Assembly: GCF_001192835.1 (NCBI RefSeq)
Contig: NZ_DF968182.1
Location: forward strand, 1,729,975-1,793,974
Source: Lentimicrobium saccharophilum
GTDB taxonomy: Bacteria; Bacteroidota; Bacteroidia; Bacteroidales; Lentimicrobiaceae
Direction: 5' to 3'
Length of the DNA stretch: 64,000 bases
Shown: positions 1 through 7,495 of the stretch, piece after piece
How positions within the stretch are numbered: position 1 is the stretch's first letter
Layout of the letters: every line of letters starts with the position of its first letter
Made by a program: the position numbers and the translations under genes
The notes under the pieces: model-generated
What the model was told of the DNA's origin: nothing
The model's database searches: none
What the model saw: only the letters and a program-made list of their open reading frames with translations

Positions 1-77
1 ACATCCCCGCAAATGGTTTCACCCTTTTTACAGAGTTGCCTCGAAGCAATTTCTATGTAAAATTCGCTGCCGTTCAT
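1..77 (-). CDS. SpoIIE-type serine phosphatase, N-terminal fragment (runs off left edge)
   Basis: Reading leftward from the ATG at 77 gives 25 complete codons with no stop before the window edge. The peptide contains EIASRQLCKKGE followed by ICGD, which resembles the start of SpoIIE/PP2C phosphatases found beside sensory [FeFe] hydrogenases, where the GD aspartate is a metal ligand. The start lies only 3 bases after the stop of the hydrogenase gene, so the two are surely co-transcribed. Family knowledge: such phosphatases dephosphorylate serine/threonine on partner proteins. The catalytic core is outside the window, so the assignment rests on a short segment plus context. Confidence 0.6.
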   Translation of the reverse strand, partial: MNGSEFYIEIASRQLCKKGETICGD

Positions 78-80
78 CGT

Positions 81-1805
81 TCAGACCTTTTCCTGTTCAG
101 TAACAAGGGCATTCAACATGGCTTCGGTGCGGGCTGCATTTTCGCCAAGCAGAAAAGCTACTTTCTGCACAGTGCCCATATTTTCGCGCACCACCTGCCT
201 TATACGACGGACTACCTGCTCCTGCATCACTTCGGGCTGGTGCAGGTCCTGTATAATACCGCAAACAATCCGGTGCCGCTGAATGGTGAAAACGGAAAGG
301 TTCATCAGCCTCCCTTTCTCATCTATATTTTTATCAATCAAATCATTGCCTGATGAAAGCACATTCAGGAATATCTTGTGACTGCTGATCATTTTCCTGA
401 GGTCGGCACCCTTCAGCCCCGGCCTGACTTCCCAGAGGGCTGGCAGGTCGTTACCGGCCAGCTCAGCGAAAACTTTGTTGCTTTCGATCACGTGCAGACT
501 GTCGTCAACCAGCACCACCCCGTAAGGCATGCGTTGCAGCAGCACACTGGCCTTATCGGCCGCTACCTTCCGCATATAGGAAACACACATCTGCCGCTCT
601 GCCATACCACTGAGCATGGCGATGGCAAAATCACGGCAACTATTGTATCCGCAACCTCCGCAATTAAGTTCGTCGGCTTTGGAGGTTTTACCAACTGTGC
701 GCAACGCTTCCTGAATGTCTGATTCACTGCAATCGCGGTTTCGCACCGGCTGACTTACGGTACAGAAAGCCGAGCGGATGCCCGGAAAATCAGCAGATAT
801 AACGGCTCCGGAACTTCCGGTTTTATGCATTTTTCGGTAATGTTCTATCTGCAGATTCTTGACAATGGTTCCTTTCTGCGAGGAGAATCCGGGTCCATTG
901 ACGCAACCACCGTCACATACCAGCAGTTCAAGAAAAAGTTTGATATTACACTGAAGTGCAGAAACCCCGTCAAGAGCTGCTTTAATATTCTCCATTCCGG
1001 AGATATGCATATAACTGACATCCGGCAAACTGACCACATTCCTGAGGGTCGTTGTCATCCCTCCGTCAAGCGGATATAATGCACCGTCGGCTGCACTGAA
1101 GGGTACAAACTCTGCCGGCACATTCATCCTGACGAGGCCCGGCAGGATCCCCTCCTCTTCAAACCATGCCCTCAGATCTTTAAATGTCAGCGCGGCATCG
1201 ATCAGGGAGTTGAAATCGTCGGATTCATTCTTTTTTGCCACACAGGGTCCGATAAAAACTACCCGGATATCATCTCCAAACCATTGACGGAGCATCGCTG
1301 CATGAGCCATAAGCGGAGAATGCAGCCCCACAATGCATGAGGTAAGTTCCGGCCTGTACTTGCGAATGTAATCCACAGCCGAGGGACAAGCGGAACTGAT
1401 AAATATTCCGGATGCTGACTGTTGCAGCAAACAGGATGTTTCAGCGGTGACCCGCTCGGCACCCAGGGCAGTTTCCGAAACGCCTGTAAAACCAAGCATC
1501 CCCAACCCGGCTATTAATTCATTTACAGGGTAGGCGGCAAACTCAGCCACAAAAGAAGGCGCCAGGGAAACATATACCGGTTTATCGCGCCTGAGCATAC
1601 GTTTGACCCGCGACACATCATCGCGCACCTTTTTGGCGCCGGAAGGACAAATCAGGGTGCAACGGCCGCAAAAAATACAGAGATCGCGCACAATTGAAGC
1701 CCTGTCGGACTCTATTCTGATTGCCTTTACGGGACATTCCCTGATGCACTTGTAGCAATCCTGACAATTGTTGGTTTCGGTATACACCGGCTGCATCCTG
1801 TCCAT
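81..1805 (-). CDS. Sensory [FeFe] hydrogenase with PAS domain (HydS/HfsB-like)
   Basis: 574 aa from the ATG at 1805, which lies 14 bases after the upstream stop; an in-frame extension further upstream would overlap that gene. Domains in order: two [4Fe-4S] ferredoxin motifs (CxxCxxCxxxCP near residues 14 and 43), an H-cluster domain, a further four-cysteine Fe-S motif (CGGC...C...C from about 382), a PAS domain from about 426 and a helical C-terminus. The H-cluster motifs are SSACP (137-141), GPCVAKK (from 186) and VCDGGC (296-301). The four ligating cysteines are kept, but the proton-relay cysteine of catalytic enzymes (TSCCP) is alanine, and the methionines before the second and third motif cysteines are glycine and leucine. 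This is the pattern of sensory rather than catalytic hydrogenases. The likely role is sensing H2 or redox state and passing it through PAS to the phosphatase encoded 3 bases downstream. Confidence 0.85.
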   Translation of the reverse strand: MDRMQPVYTETNNCQDCYKCIRECPVKAIRIESDRASIVRDLCIFCGRCTLICPSGAKKVRDDVSRVKRMLRRDKPVYVSLAPSFVAEFAAYPVNELIAGLGMLGFTGVSETALGAERVTAETSCLLQQSASGIFISSACPSAVDYIRKYRPELTSCIVGLHSPLMAHAAMLRQWFGDDIRVVFIGPCVAKKNESDDFNSLIDAALTFKDLRAWFEEEGILPGLVRMNVPAEFVPFSAADGALYPLDGGMTTTLRNVVSLPDVSYMHISGMENIKAALDGVSALQCNIKLFLELLVCDGGCVNGPGFSSQKGTIVKNLQIEHYRKMHKTGSSGAVISADFPGIRSAFCTVSQPVRNRDCSESDIQEALRTVGKTSKADELNCGGCGYNSCRDFAIAMLSGMAERQMCVSYMRKVAADKASVLLQRMPYGVVLVDDSLHVIESNKVFAELAGNDLPALWEVRPGLKGADLRKMISSHKIFLNVLSSGNDLIDKNIDEKGRLMNLSVFTIQRHRIVCGIIQDLHQPEVMQEQVVRRIRQVVRENMGTVQKVAFLLGENAARTEAMLNALVTEQEKV

Positions 1806-1819
1806 TTCAGTATCATTTT

Positions 1820-2077
1820 TCAGGCATGAACCCCGCTGATGGCGCTTTTCAGAATATTGATCACATTGGCCGGATGTACATCCTGATAGACATGGTCGTT
1901 GATAATCAGGACGGGACCTTTGCTGCACAAACCGGAACATAGCTGTCCCTTGAAGTTGACTTCAGCTTCGAGTTTCCGCTCATTCAGCCACGCTTTGATC
2001 AGTTCAAGACTCACCCTGTTTCCTCTTGAATAGCAGGAGCTTCCCATGCAGATGGTGATTTGTATTTTCGGATTCAT
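1820..2077 (-). CDS. NuoE-like thioredoxin-fold [2Fe-2S] protein
   Basis: 85 aa, a single thioredoxin-like [2Fe-2S] domain. Ligands are visible as C-x4-C (CMGSSC, residues 11-16) and C-x3-C (CSGLC, near 47-51), the spacing used by NuoE/HydC 24-kDa subunits. It lacks the N-terminal helical half of full NuoE (about 150-170 aa), as do the small ferredoxins usually placed directly before PAS hydrogenases. It lies 24 bases downstream of the Rex-like gene and 14 bases upstream of the hydrogenase, so it is probably that protein's electron-transfer partner. The partner role is inferred from position; the fold and cluster type are clear. Confidence 0.85.
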   Translation of the reverse strand: MNPKIQITICMGSSCYSRGNRVSLELIKAWLNERKLEAEVNFKGQLCSGLCSKGPVLIINDHVYQDVHPANVINILKSAISGVHA

Positions 2078-2101
2078 ATCAGGATGATTTAGGGTAATGA
2101 C

Positions 2102-2860
2102 TCAGTGAACCGCCTGGCTTCTCAGCCGATGAATAATGCGCTCATAGGCGGCAGCGATGTCTTGTCCGGGGCGGGTTTGTTCAACAATAATCCCGGGCCC
2201 CGGATCAATGTTATCAGCAGTAAAGTTCCAGATGGCTTTCATGCCGGCACCGGCCAGTAGATCGGCTACATGGGAAGCCTCGCCGGCCGGAGTGGCTATG
2301 ATTCCCAGACTGACATGCATACGTGCCGCCAGCGGGATAATCTTTTCGGGCGACATCACCCTGATGGAACCGATCAGGCTGCCGATTTTCCGGTAGTCCG
2401 TATCAAAAGCCGCCACAATCTTCAGGCTGGTTTGCCCCAGATTTTCCTTCAGCAATAATGATGTCCCCAGTTTTCCGGCACCTACAAGAAATGACTCCGT
2501 TTCATTGTAATAACCAAGAATCTTCTCCAGCGCTAACATAAGCGAAGATATATGAACAGCCTTCTGGCCTGCCAGCATAAATCCATGGCCAATCAGATCC
2601 TCTTCTACCTGATTTTGGTGTATTCCGGTTTCCGATGCTATTGATTCAACAGACAGGTCAGTTCTGCCCCTCAGGCGCATAAGCCTGAGATACGACAAGT
2701 AAAGCCCATACCTCCTGAGCCCGGAAATTTCGACGTCTCCAGTAACAGGATAAAAAACGCCGGCTGTTTCACCTGTTCCACTACCTGAAAATGATGCCGT
2801 GGACACAAATTCCCTCTTATGCAGGGAAAAATTTCCCGAATCTGAGCTATTGTATTCCAT
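2102..2860 (-). CDS. Rex-like redox-sensing protein with altered recognition helix
   Basis: 252 aa. A 40-residue low-complexity N-terminus is followed by a winged-helix region (about 45-115) and a Rossmann domain with the NAD-binding GAGKLG motif at 127-132. Later segments match Rex closely (AAFDTD, LGIIATPA, IWNFTADNI). Rex repressors bind DNA when NADH is low and let go when NADH is high. In known Rex proteins the recognition helix carries an RRD motif; here the equivalent stretch reads QVEEDL (84-89), so both basic DNA-contact residues are acidic. It may read a different site, or serve as a nucleotide sensor without DNA binding. It sits in the hydrogenase-sensor operon, 12 bases after the flavoprotein gene. 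Family membership is fairly sure; repressor function is not. Confidence 0.75.
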   Translation of the reverse strand: MEYNSSDSGNFSLHKREFVSTASFSGSGTGETAGVFYPVTGDVEISGLRRYGLYLSYLRLMRLRGRTDLSVESIASETGIHQNQVEEDLIGHGFMLAGQKAVHISSLMLALEKILGYYNETESFLVGAGKLGTSLLLKENLGQTSLKIVAAFDTDYRKIGSLIGSIRVMSPEKIIPLAARMHVSLGIIATPAGEASHVADLLAGAGMKAIWNFTADNIDPGPGIIVEQTRPGQDIAAAYERIIHRLRSQAVH

Positions 2861-2872
2861 AACCTCTGATCT

Positions 2873-3760
2873 TTATGCCTGCTTTGAAACAGGCTCACCC
2901 AGACTTTTGCCCGAAATATCCCTGACTTTGACGGTATCCCCGGAATCCTTCCCGGAAGCTACACTAATGCTTGAACGGCTGATCGCATGTTGAAAGTCAA
3001 CCTGACGGGCATCAAATTCCGGCCCATAAAGGGCTACATCCAGCGACTCGCCGCCCACATCCAGCCTGAACCCGCTGAGGCCGGTAGCGGACAATAATTC
3101 AACAAAACCGGCAGTCGCCGGAATTCCATGATTCAGGGCAAAGTCTGCCACCTGCTTCATCATCTTCAAGGGACCAAATGTGGTTATCAGGTCGTAACCT
3201 TTCACCTGGTCATAGGGAAGTAATCCGAGTAACTGAGTTACTGAACCATGGAATCCGACACTACCGTCGTCGGTGGCCAGAAAAACATTCCGGCATATCT
3301 TTTCAAACTGATCCCTGAATAGCAGGGAAGATTTGGAAGGAGCTGTAAGCAAAACATCTGCGCTCCCTCCGATTTTATTCAACCATTCTATCTGCATTAA
3401 AGCAGACGCCACACCCAGACCACCGGCAATAAACAGGAATTTAGCTTTTACCAGCTCACTGTCATTGCACTCATTCAGTAAGGAGGGTCTGCCATGAGGT
3501 CCGGTCATATTTTCGAGAATAAACACTTCAGGATGGTTTACCAGCAATGTTGTTGCATCATCAACAAGCTGAACCAGCAGGACAATGGTCCCTGTATGAT
3601 GATTTATCTTCATCACGGGCAGGGAAACATAACGGCTTCCGGCTGTTGGTTTTACGTTTACAAACTGGCCCGGCAGCAGGGCCGAAGCAATGCGCGGTGC
3701 AAAAACTTCAATGAGGGAAATATCTTTAGCGGGGCTTATTCTGCTGACGACAGTGAACAT
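2873..3760 (-). CDS. NfnA/SudB-like FAD/NAD-binding protein lacking [2Fe-2S] ligands
   Basis: 295 aa from the ATG at 3760; in-frame codons further upstream run into a terminator hairpin. It aligns by eye to the ferredoxin-NADP reductase subunit NfnA/SudB and to PyrK-type proteins: FAD motif RYVS (43-46), nucleotide motif GGLG (113-116), DDGSVG (from 164) and GPEFDA (246-251). In the family a CGxC pair lies in a GTGMCG-type motif and a further cysteine precedes the GPEFDA segment, together binding a [2Fe-2S] cluster. Here those places read GLSGF and VALY, with no cysteine at either. FAD and NAD(P)H binding may survive, but normal electron transfer to an NfnB partner should not. No NfnB gene is visible. 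First gene of the sensor operon. Confidence 0.75.
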   Translation of the reverse strand: MFTVVSRISPAKDISLIEVFAPRIASALLPGQFVNVKPTAGSRYVSLPVMKINHHTGTIVLLVQLVDDATTLLVNHPEVFILENMTGPHGRPSLLNECNDSELVKAKFLFIAGGLGVASALMQIEWLNKIGGSADVLLTAPSKSSLLFRDQFEKICRNVFLATDDGSVGFHGSVTQLLGLLPYDQVKGYDLITTFGPLKMMKQVADFALNHGIPATAGFVELLSATGLSGFRLDVGGESLDVALYGPEFDARQVDFQHAISRSSISVASGKDSGDTVKVRDISGKSLGEPVSKQA

Positions 3761-3777
3761 AATATTTTGATTTTCAG

Positions 3778-3813
3778 ACAAAAAGCCGGCAGGAGGCAGG
3801 GCCTCCTGCCGGC
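3778..3813 (-). terminator. Intrinsic terminator after iron alcohol dehydrogenase
   Basis: A perfect 13-bp inverted repeat (arms 3785-3797 and 3801-3813, 3-base loop) is followed on the minus strand by TTTTTGTCTG. It begins 38 bases after the dehydrogenase stop. Its T-run ends about 18 bases before the ATG of the flavoprotein gene, leaving almost no space for a separate promoter. Confidence 0.85.
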
Positions 3814-3851
3814 AGTAAACACACAAATGAGAAATTAAAGCTGTATTTTTA

Positions 3852-5018
3852 TCAGAAGCTTACTTTCGTGCCGTAGAAAGCAGCCGTGTAAAGGGTTTTG
3901 AATTCTTTAACTCCGGTTTCGCGGGGATTGCATCCGGTGCAGGCATCCAATACCGCATTGGCCGAAATCCGGTCAACATTGCCTAAAAACATTTCTTCTG
4001 CAATCCCATACTCACTCAGACTTTGGGGGATGTTCAGCTGATCATTCAGACCGGTGCAGAAATCGCGGAAGGCATCTGTCAGTTCATCATTGGTGGCACC
4101 CGGAAGATCAATCGAACGGGCAATTTCGGCGTAACGGTCGGCACAAACCTTTCGGTTGTAGTCAATTACTACCGGCAGGTATATCGCGTTCAGACATCCG
4201 TGCGGGATATGAAAAACTGCGCCGGATTTGTGGGCCATGCTGTGCACAATCCCGAGCAGTGCATTCGAAAATGCCATCCCGGCAAGGCACTGTGCAATAT
4301 GCATCTTATTCCGGGCCTCTTTGTCACCATGATAGGATTTAACAAGATTATCCTTAATCATCCGGATGGCTTTCAGGGCAAGCGGATCGGAGAAATCAGA
4401 CCGGTTTACGGCAACATAAGCCTCCGTGGCATGGGCCAGTGCATCCATCCCGGTGTGGGCGGTCAGTTCCTTTGGCATGGTATAAGCCAGGGCCGGATCA
4501 ACAATCGCAACATCCGGAGTAATCTCAAAATCGGCCAGGGGATACTTGATCTGGGTCTTATAATCCGTAATCACTGAAAAAGCCGTTACTTCCGTTGCCG
4601 TGCCACTGGTTGAGGGGATAGCAACAAAGCGGGCCTTGTTGCGCAAAACCGGAATATTGAATGGCTTCGCAATTTCTTCAAAAGTAGCCTCCGGATGCTC
4701 ATAAAAAACCCACATTGCCTTGGCCGCATCAATGGGCGATCCGCCACCGATCGATACAATCCAGTCGGGATTGAACCTCCTCATGGCTTCAGCTCCCCGC
4801 ATCACCGTTTCCACGGATGGATCCGGTTCCACTCCTTCAAAAACAAGCGTTTCCATTCCGGCTTCCTGAAGATAGGTTTCCACCTTGTTCAGGAATCCGA
4901 ATTTCTTCATCGATCCGCCGCCAACAACAATAATGGCGCGGGTACCTTTGAGATTTCTGAGTTCTGTGAGTGCGTTTTCTCCGAAGTAGAGATCGCGGGG
5001 GAGCGTGAATCGTGCCAT
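3852..5018 (-). CDS. Iron-containing alcohol dehydrogenase
   Basis: 388 aa from the ATG at 5018 (MARFTLP). Group III Fe-ADH that interconverts aldehydes and alcohols with NAD(P)H in the cytoplasm. The nucleotide-binding GGGSPIDAAK is at 91-100, the STSGTATEVT segment near 136, and the metal ligands fit D192, H196, H259 and H273 with the family spacing. Length is normal. Its probable role is to dispose of reductant during fermentation. The 265-base upstream region carries two tandem Rex-box-like palindromes, which fits control by the NADH/NAD+ ratio. A strong terminator follows the gene and the redox-sensor operon begins just beyond. Substrate cannot be told from sequence. Confidence 0.92.
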   Translation of the reverse strand: MARFTLPRDLYFGENALTELRNLKGTRAIIVVGGGSMKKFGFLNKVETYLQEAGMETLVFEGVEPDPSVETVMRGAEAMRRFNPDWIVSIGGGSPIDAAKAMWVFYEHPEATFEEIAKPFNIPVLRNKARFVAIPSTSGTATEVTAFSVITDYKTQIKYPLADFEITPDVAIVDPALAYTMPKELTAHTGMDALAHATEAYVAVNRSDFSDPLALKAIRMIKDNLVKSYHGDKEARNKMHIAQCLAGMAFSNALLGIVHSMAHKSGAVFHIPHGCLNAIYLPVVIDYNRKVCADRYAEIARSIDLPGATNDELTDAFRDFCTGLNDQLNIPQSLSEYGIAEEMFLGNVDRISANAVLDACTGCNPRETGVKEFKTLYTAAFYGTKVSF

Positions 5019-5110
5019 GACTTTTTTTATCTTAATTAAACTTAGGTCATTCCACCTATACCAATGGTCGTGCCACAAATTATATCACACTATATTTCAA
5101 CATCTTACAA

Positions 5111-5148
5111 CTGTTAATTGTTTCACACAACTGTTATTTCATTAACAA
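5111..5148. promoter_or_regulatory. Two tandem Rex-box-like operators
   Basis: Sites at 5111-5128 (CTGTTAATTGTTTCACAC) and 5131-5148 (CTGTTATTTCATTAACAA), 20 bases apart. Against the known Rex consensus TTGTTAAnnnnTTAACAA they match 11 and 12 of 14 specified bases by my count. They lie 93-130 bases upstream of the alcohol dehydrogenase ATG; dehydrogenase genes of this kind are common Rex targets. Binding by the Rex-like protein of this window is doubtful because its recognition helix is altered; a canonical Rex elsewhere is the likelier reader. Confidence 0.55.
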
Positions 5149-5173
5149 GTGTCATCTTTCTGAGCATGCTCAT

Positions 5174-5208
5174 TGTCCTGTTTCATGACAGTGTCCTGAT
5201 TCATGACA
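5174..5208. promoter_or_regulatory. Tandem TGTC-N9-GACA palindromes (unassigned operator pair)
   Basis: TGTCCTGTTTCATGACA at 5174-5190 and TGTCCTGATTCATGACA at 5192-5208 differ at one base and repeat with an 18-bp period. Each is an inverted repeat TGTC...GACA. The pair lies between the divergent alcohol dehydrogenase and C10 protease genes, next to the Rex-like boxes but different from them. The layout resembles a pair of dimeric-regulator sites; the regulator is unknown. Confidence 0.5.
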
Positions 5209-5250
5209 TATTCTTTTACAAATTGATCTCTTACGGGAAGGAATTATAAT

Positions 5251-5258
5251 TATTTTTG
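5251..5258 (+). promoter_or_regulatory. -7 promoter element for the C10 protease gene
   Basis: TATTTTTG fits the Bacteroidota -7 consensus TAnnTTTG and lies 25 bases before the ATG at 5284. A convincing -33 element was not found. Confidence 0.45.
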
Positions 5259-5283
5259 AATCAGGCAAGAACCCGGCTATACC

Positions 5284-7386
5284 ATGAAAAAGAACCTGCA
5301 ACTCCTGATTATTTTACTCATTTCATTCAAACTGACCGGAGCACAAAGCGCGGACATATACCGTCAGACAGCCCTGAATTTCTTTAATGAAAGGCTGGCT
5401 TTGCACCAGCATAAAGGCAGAAGTGCTGCTGAGATTAAGAATTATATTCAGGTTTCGCCTGAAGGCCGCACAATTGCCTATGCTTATAATTTTTCAGGCG
5501 GTGGTTTTGTACTGGTTTCTGCTTCAGAGAATACTTTTCCGGTTCTGGGCTACAGTCTGGAGGGTACATTTACCGGAACACACCTTCCGGATGCCCTGCA
5601 GGCATGGATCAGATATTACGGCAGACAAATCTGGGCAGTTGCAGATCAGCCCTATCCGGCTGAAGAAGTTCAGCTTATCAGGAGTCGTTACAATCAGGGT
5701 GTGGCAAAAATGGCGGGCGTTAAAGGCCGGGTTGTCGAACCTTTGCTGCGCACCGTGTGGGACCAGGGGAATTATTACAACGGGATGTGTCCGCCGGATC
5801 CTGACGGGCCCGGGGGTCGCTGTTATGCCGGCTGTGTTGCCACGGCAGTCGGGCAACTGATGTTTTATCACCGCTGGCCGGAGCAGGGAACCGGAGAATA
5901 CAGCTATACACATCCCGATTATGGTGTACAATACGCCAATTTCGGCACATCCACATACAACTGGAATGGGATGGAAACATCGCTTAACTCGCCAAATCCG
6001 CATATCGCCCTGTTGCTCTACCATCTGGGTATCTCCTTTGATATGGATTATGGACCGGACGGCTCCGGCATGTGGAACCACAGCGCAGCCAATTCGATGA
6101 GGACATATTTTAAATACGGGCCACAGACTCAATATATTTTCCGGGATACCACCACCATGAACTGGGACAGCATCCTGGTTGCAAACCTCGACGCGCGTAA
6201 GCCCCTCTACTACGCCGGATGGGAGGGCGTCGGGTCACAAAACGGACACGCTTTCGTCTGCGATGGTTACGCACCCGATAATTTCTACCATTTCAACTGG
6301 GGATGGAGCGGTTCCTATGATGGCTATTTCCTGCTTTCGGCGCTGACACCGGGAGGCAGCAACTTCAATTTCGCACAGGAAGTCATCAAAGACATTTACC
6401 CTGACACTACTCAATACATCTATCCGCCGTTTTGCGCGGGAGCCGACACCCTGAATTATATCTCAGGGACATTTACCGACGGTAGCAATATGATCGCTTA
6501 TCCGGGCGGATCTGCCTGCCAATGGCTGATAAAACCCGACGAACCTGACTATGATTCCATCAGTGGAATTCATCTCAGTTTCCCCGGCTTCGAACTGGCA
6601 CAGAATGACCGTTTACTGATTTTCAGCGGAAACGACACCACTACCCCGCCCATCGCCGAACTTACCGGAGATGAAACGCCCGGAACCATCGAAATAAATG
6701 CATCGTCAGCAACCGTTGTTTTCGATGCACCCGAAGGCAATGCCGGCGGATTCCTTGCTTCCTACAAAAGTGTATTGCCGGTATATTGTTCGGGAACAAC
6801 CAATTTCAATCAGTCCTCGGGAATGTTTGATGACGGAAGCGGGGATAAAAACTATGTAAATAACAGCCTGTGCAAATGGCGGATCGTCCCGCAGAATCCC
6901 GTGCCGCTCACCCTTACATTCGATGCATTTGATACGGAAGAGGGCAAGGACATCCTGAAAATTTATGATCTTGGCAATCAAAGCCTTATAGCTTCATTAT
7001 CGGGCGACACCCTCCCGGAACCAATCACATTGAACAGCGGAAAATTCTATCTTGTTTTTAACACCGACGGATCAGGGACAGCTTCCGGCTGGACAATCAG
7101 GTGGAATCCGGAAGGGAGTGTGGGGATTTTCAGCGAAATCAGGAAGGAATTTACGATCCATCCAAACCCTACCGGTGATTACCTGATCCTTAGGTGCAAT
7201 AACAGTCCGCTTAACTTATCCGCCAGTGTTTTCAACACTTCGGGCAGGTTGCTGATGCACCGGCCGCTGACTCCGGACGGTTCAGGGGAGGCTACAATGG
7301 ATATTTCGCAACTTGTTCCCGGGTTCTATCTGTTGAAAGTGGATACAGGCAAAGAAAGCCGGTGGCTGAAGTTCATCAGGAAATAA
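5284..7386 (+). CDS. T9SS-secreted C10 (streptopain-type) cysteine protease with CUB-like domains
   Basis: 700 aa. An N-terminal signal peptide ends near GAQS (residue 22). A propeptide-like region is followed by the C10 domain with GCVATAVGQ (catalytic C184) and GHAFVCDGY (catalytic H322), then FNWGWSG, as in SpeB/interpain. Two CUB-like beta-sandwich segments follow (about 380-500 and 500-610). The last 80 residues form a T9SS sorting tail: the PNPTGD motif, then GxYLLKV-type strands ending in KFIRK. It is therefore predicted to be exported, released from its prodomain, and attached to the surface or secreted. Expected to degrade extracellular protein. The gene stands alone; its neighbours on both sides are minus-strand. 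Confidence 0.92.
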   Translation: MKKNLQLLIILLISFKLTGAQSADIYRQTALNFFNERLALHQHKGRSAAEIKNYIQVSPEGRTIAYAYNFSGGGFVLVSASENTFPVLGYSLEGTFTGTHLPDALQAWIRYYGRQIWAVADQPYPAEEVQLIRSRYNQGVAKMAGVKGRVVEPLLRTVWDQGNYYNGMCPPDPDGPGGRCYAGCVATAVGQLMFYHRWPEQGTGEYSYTHPDYGVQYANFGTSTYNWNGMETSLNSPNPHIALLLYHLGISFDMDYGPDGSGMWNHSAANSMRTYFKYGPQTQYIFRDTTTMNWDSILVANLDARKPLYYAGWEGVGSQNGHAFVCDGYAPDNFYHFNWGWSGSYDGYFLLSALTPGGSNFNFAQEVIKDIYPDTTQYIYPPFCAGADTLNYISGTFTDGSNMIAYPGGSACQWLIKPDEPDYDSISGIHLSFPGFELAQNDRLLIFSGNDTTTPPIAELTGDETPGTIEINASSATVVFDAPEGNAGGFLASYKSVLPVYCSGTTNFNQSSGMFDDGSGDKNYVNNSLCKWRIVPQNPVPLTLTFDAFDTEEGKDILKIYDLGNQSLIASLSGDTLPEPITLNSGKFYLVFNTDGSGTASGWTIRWNPEGSVGIFSEIRKEFTIHPNPTGDYLILRCNNSPLNLSASVFNTSGRLLMHRPLTPDGSGEATMDISQLVPGFYLLKVDTGKESRWLKFIRK

Positions 7387-7466
7387 ACCATTGGTAAAAA
7401 CCGGGAAAATTCAGATATTGAAACAAAACGCTGATACCAGGAAGACTGATATTAAGAGACAGCAAG

Positions 7467-7495
7467 ACCGGTTCCGGATCAACTCCGAATCCGGT
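7467..7495. terminator. Imperfect hairpin between convergent genes
   Basis: Arms near 7467-7478 and 7483-7494 pair with two mismatches (ACCGGTTCCGGA against TCCGAATCCGGT). It lies about 80 bases after the protease stop and touches the stop of the zinc-ribbon gene. There is no good T-run, so terminator activity is only possible. Confidence 0.35.

Noticed and set aside
2824..2837. Palindrome GGGAAAAATTTCCC as an operator for the Rex-like gene.
   Set aside because: It lies inside the coding sequence near the start, has an AT-rich low-information core and no second copy was found.
5524..6132. 202-codon open frame antisense to the C10 protease.
   Set aside because: The sense strand carries clear catalytic motifs; the antisense frame has no family features and is a composition effect.
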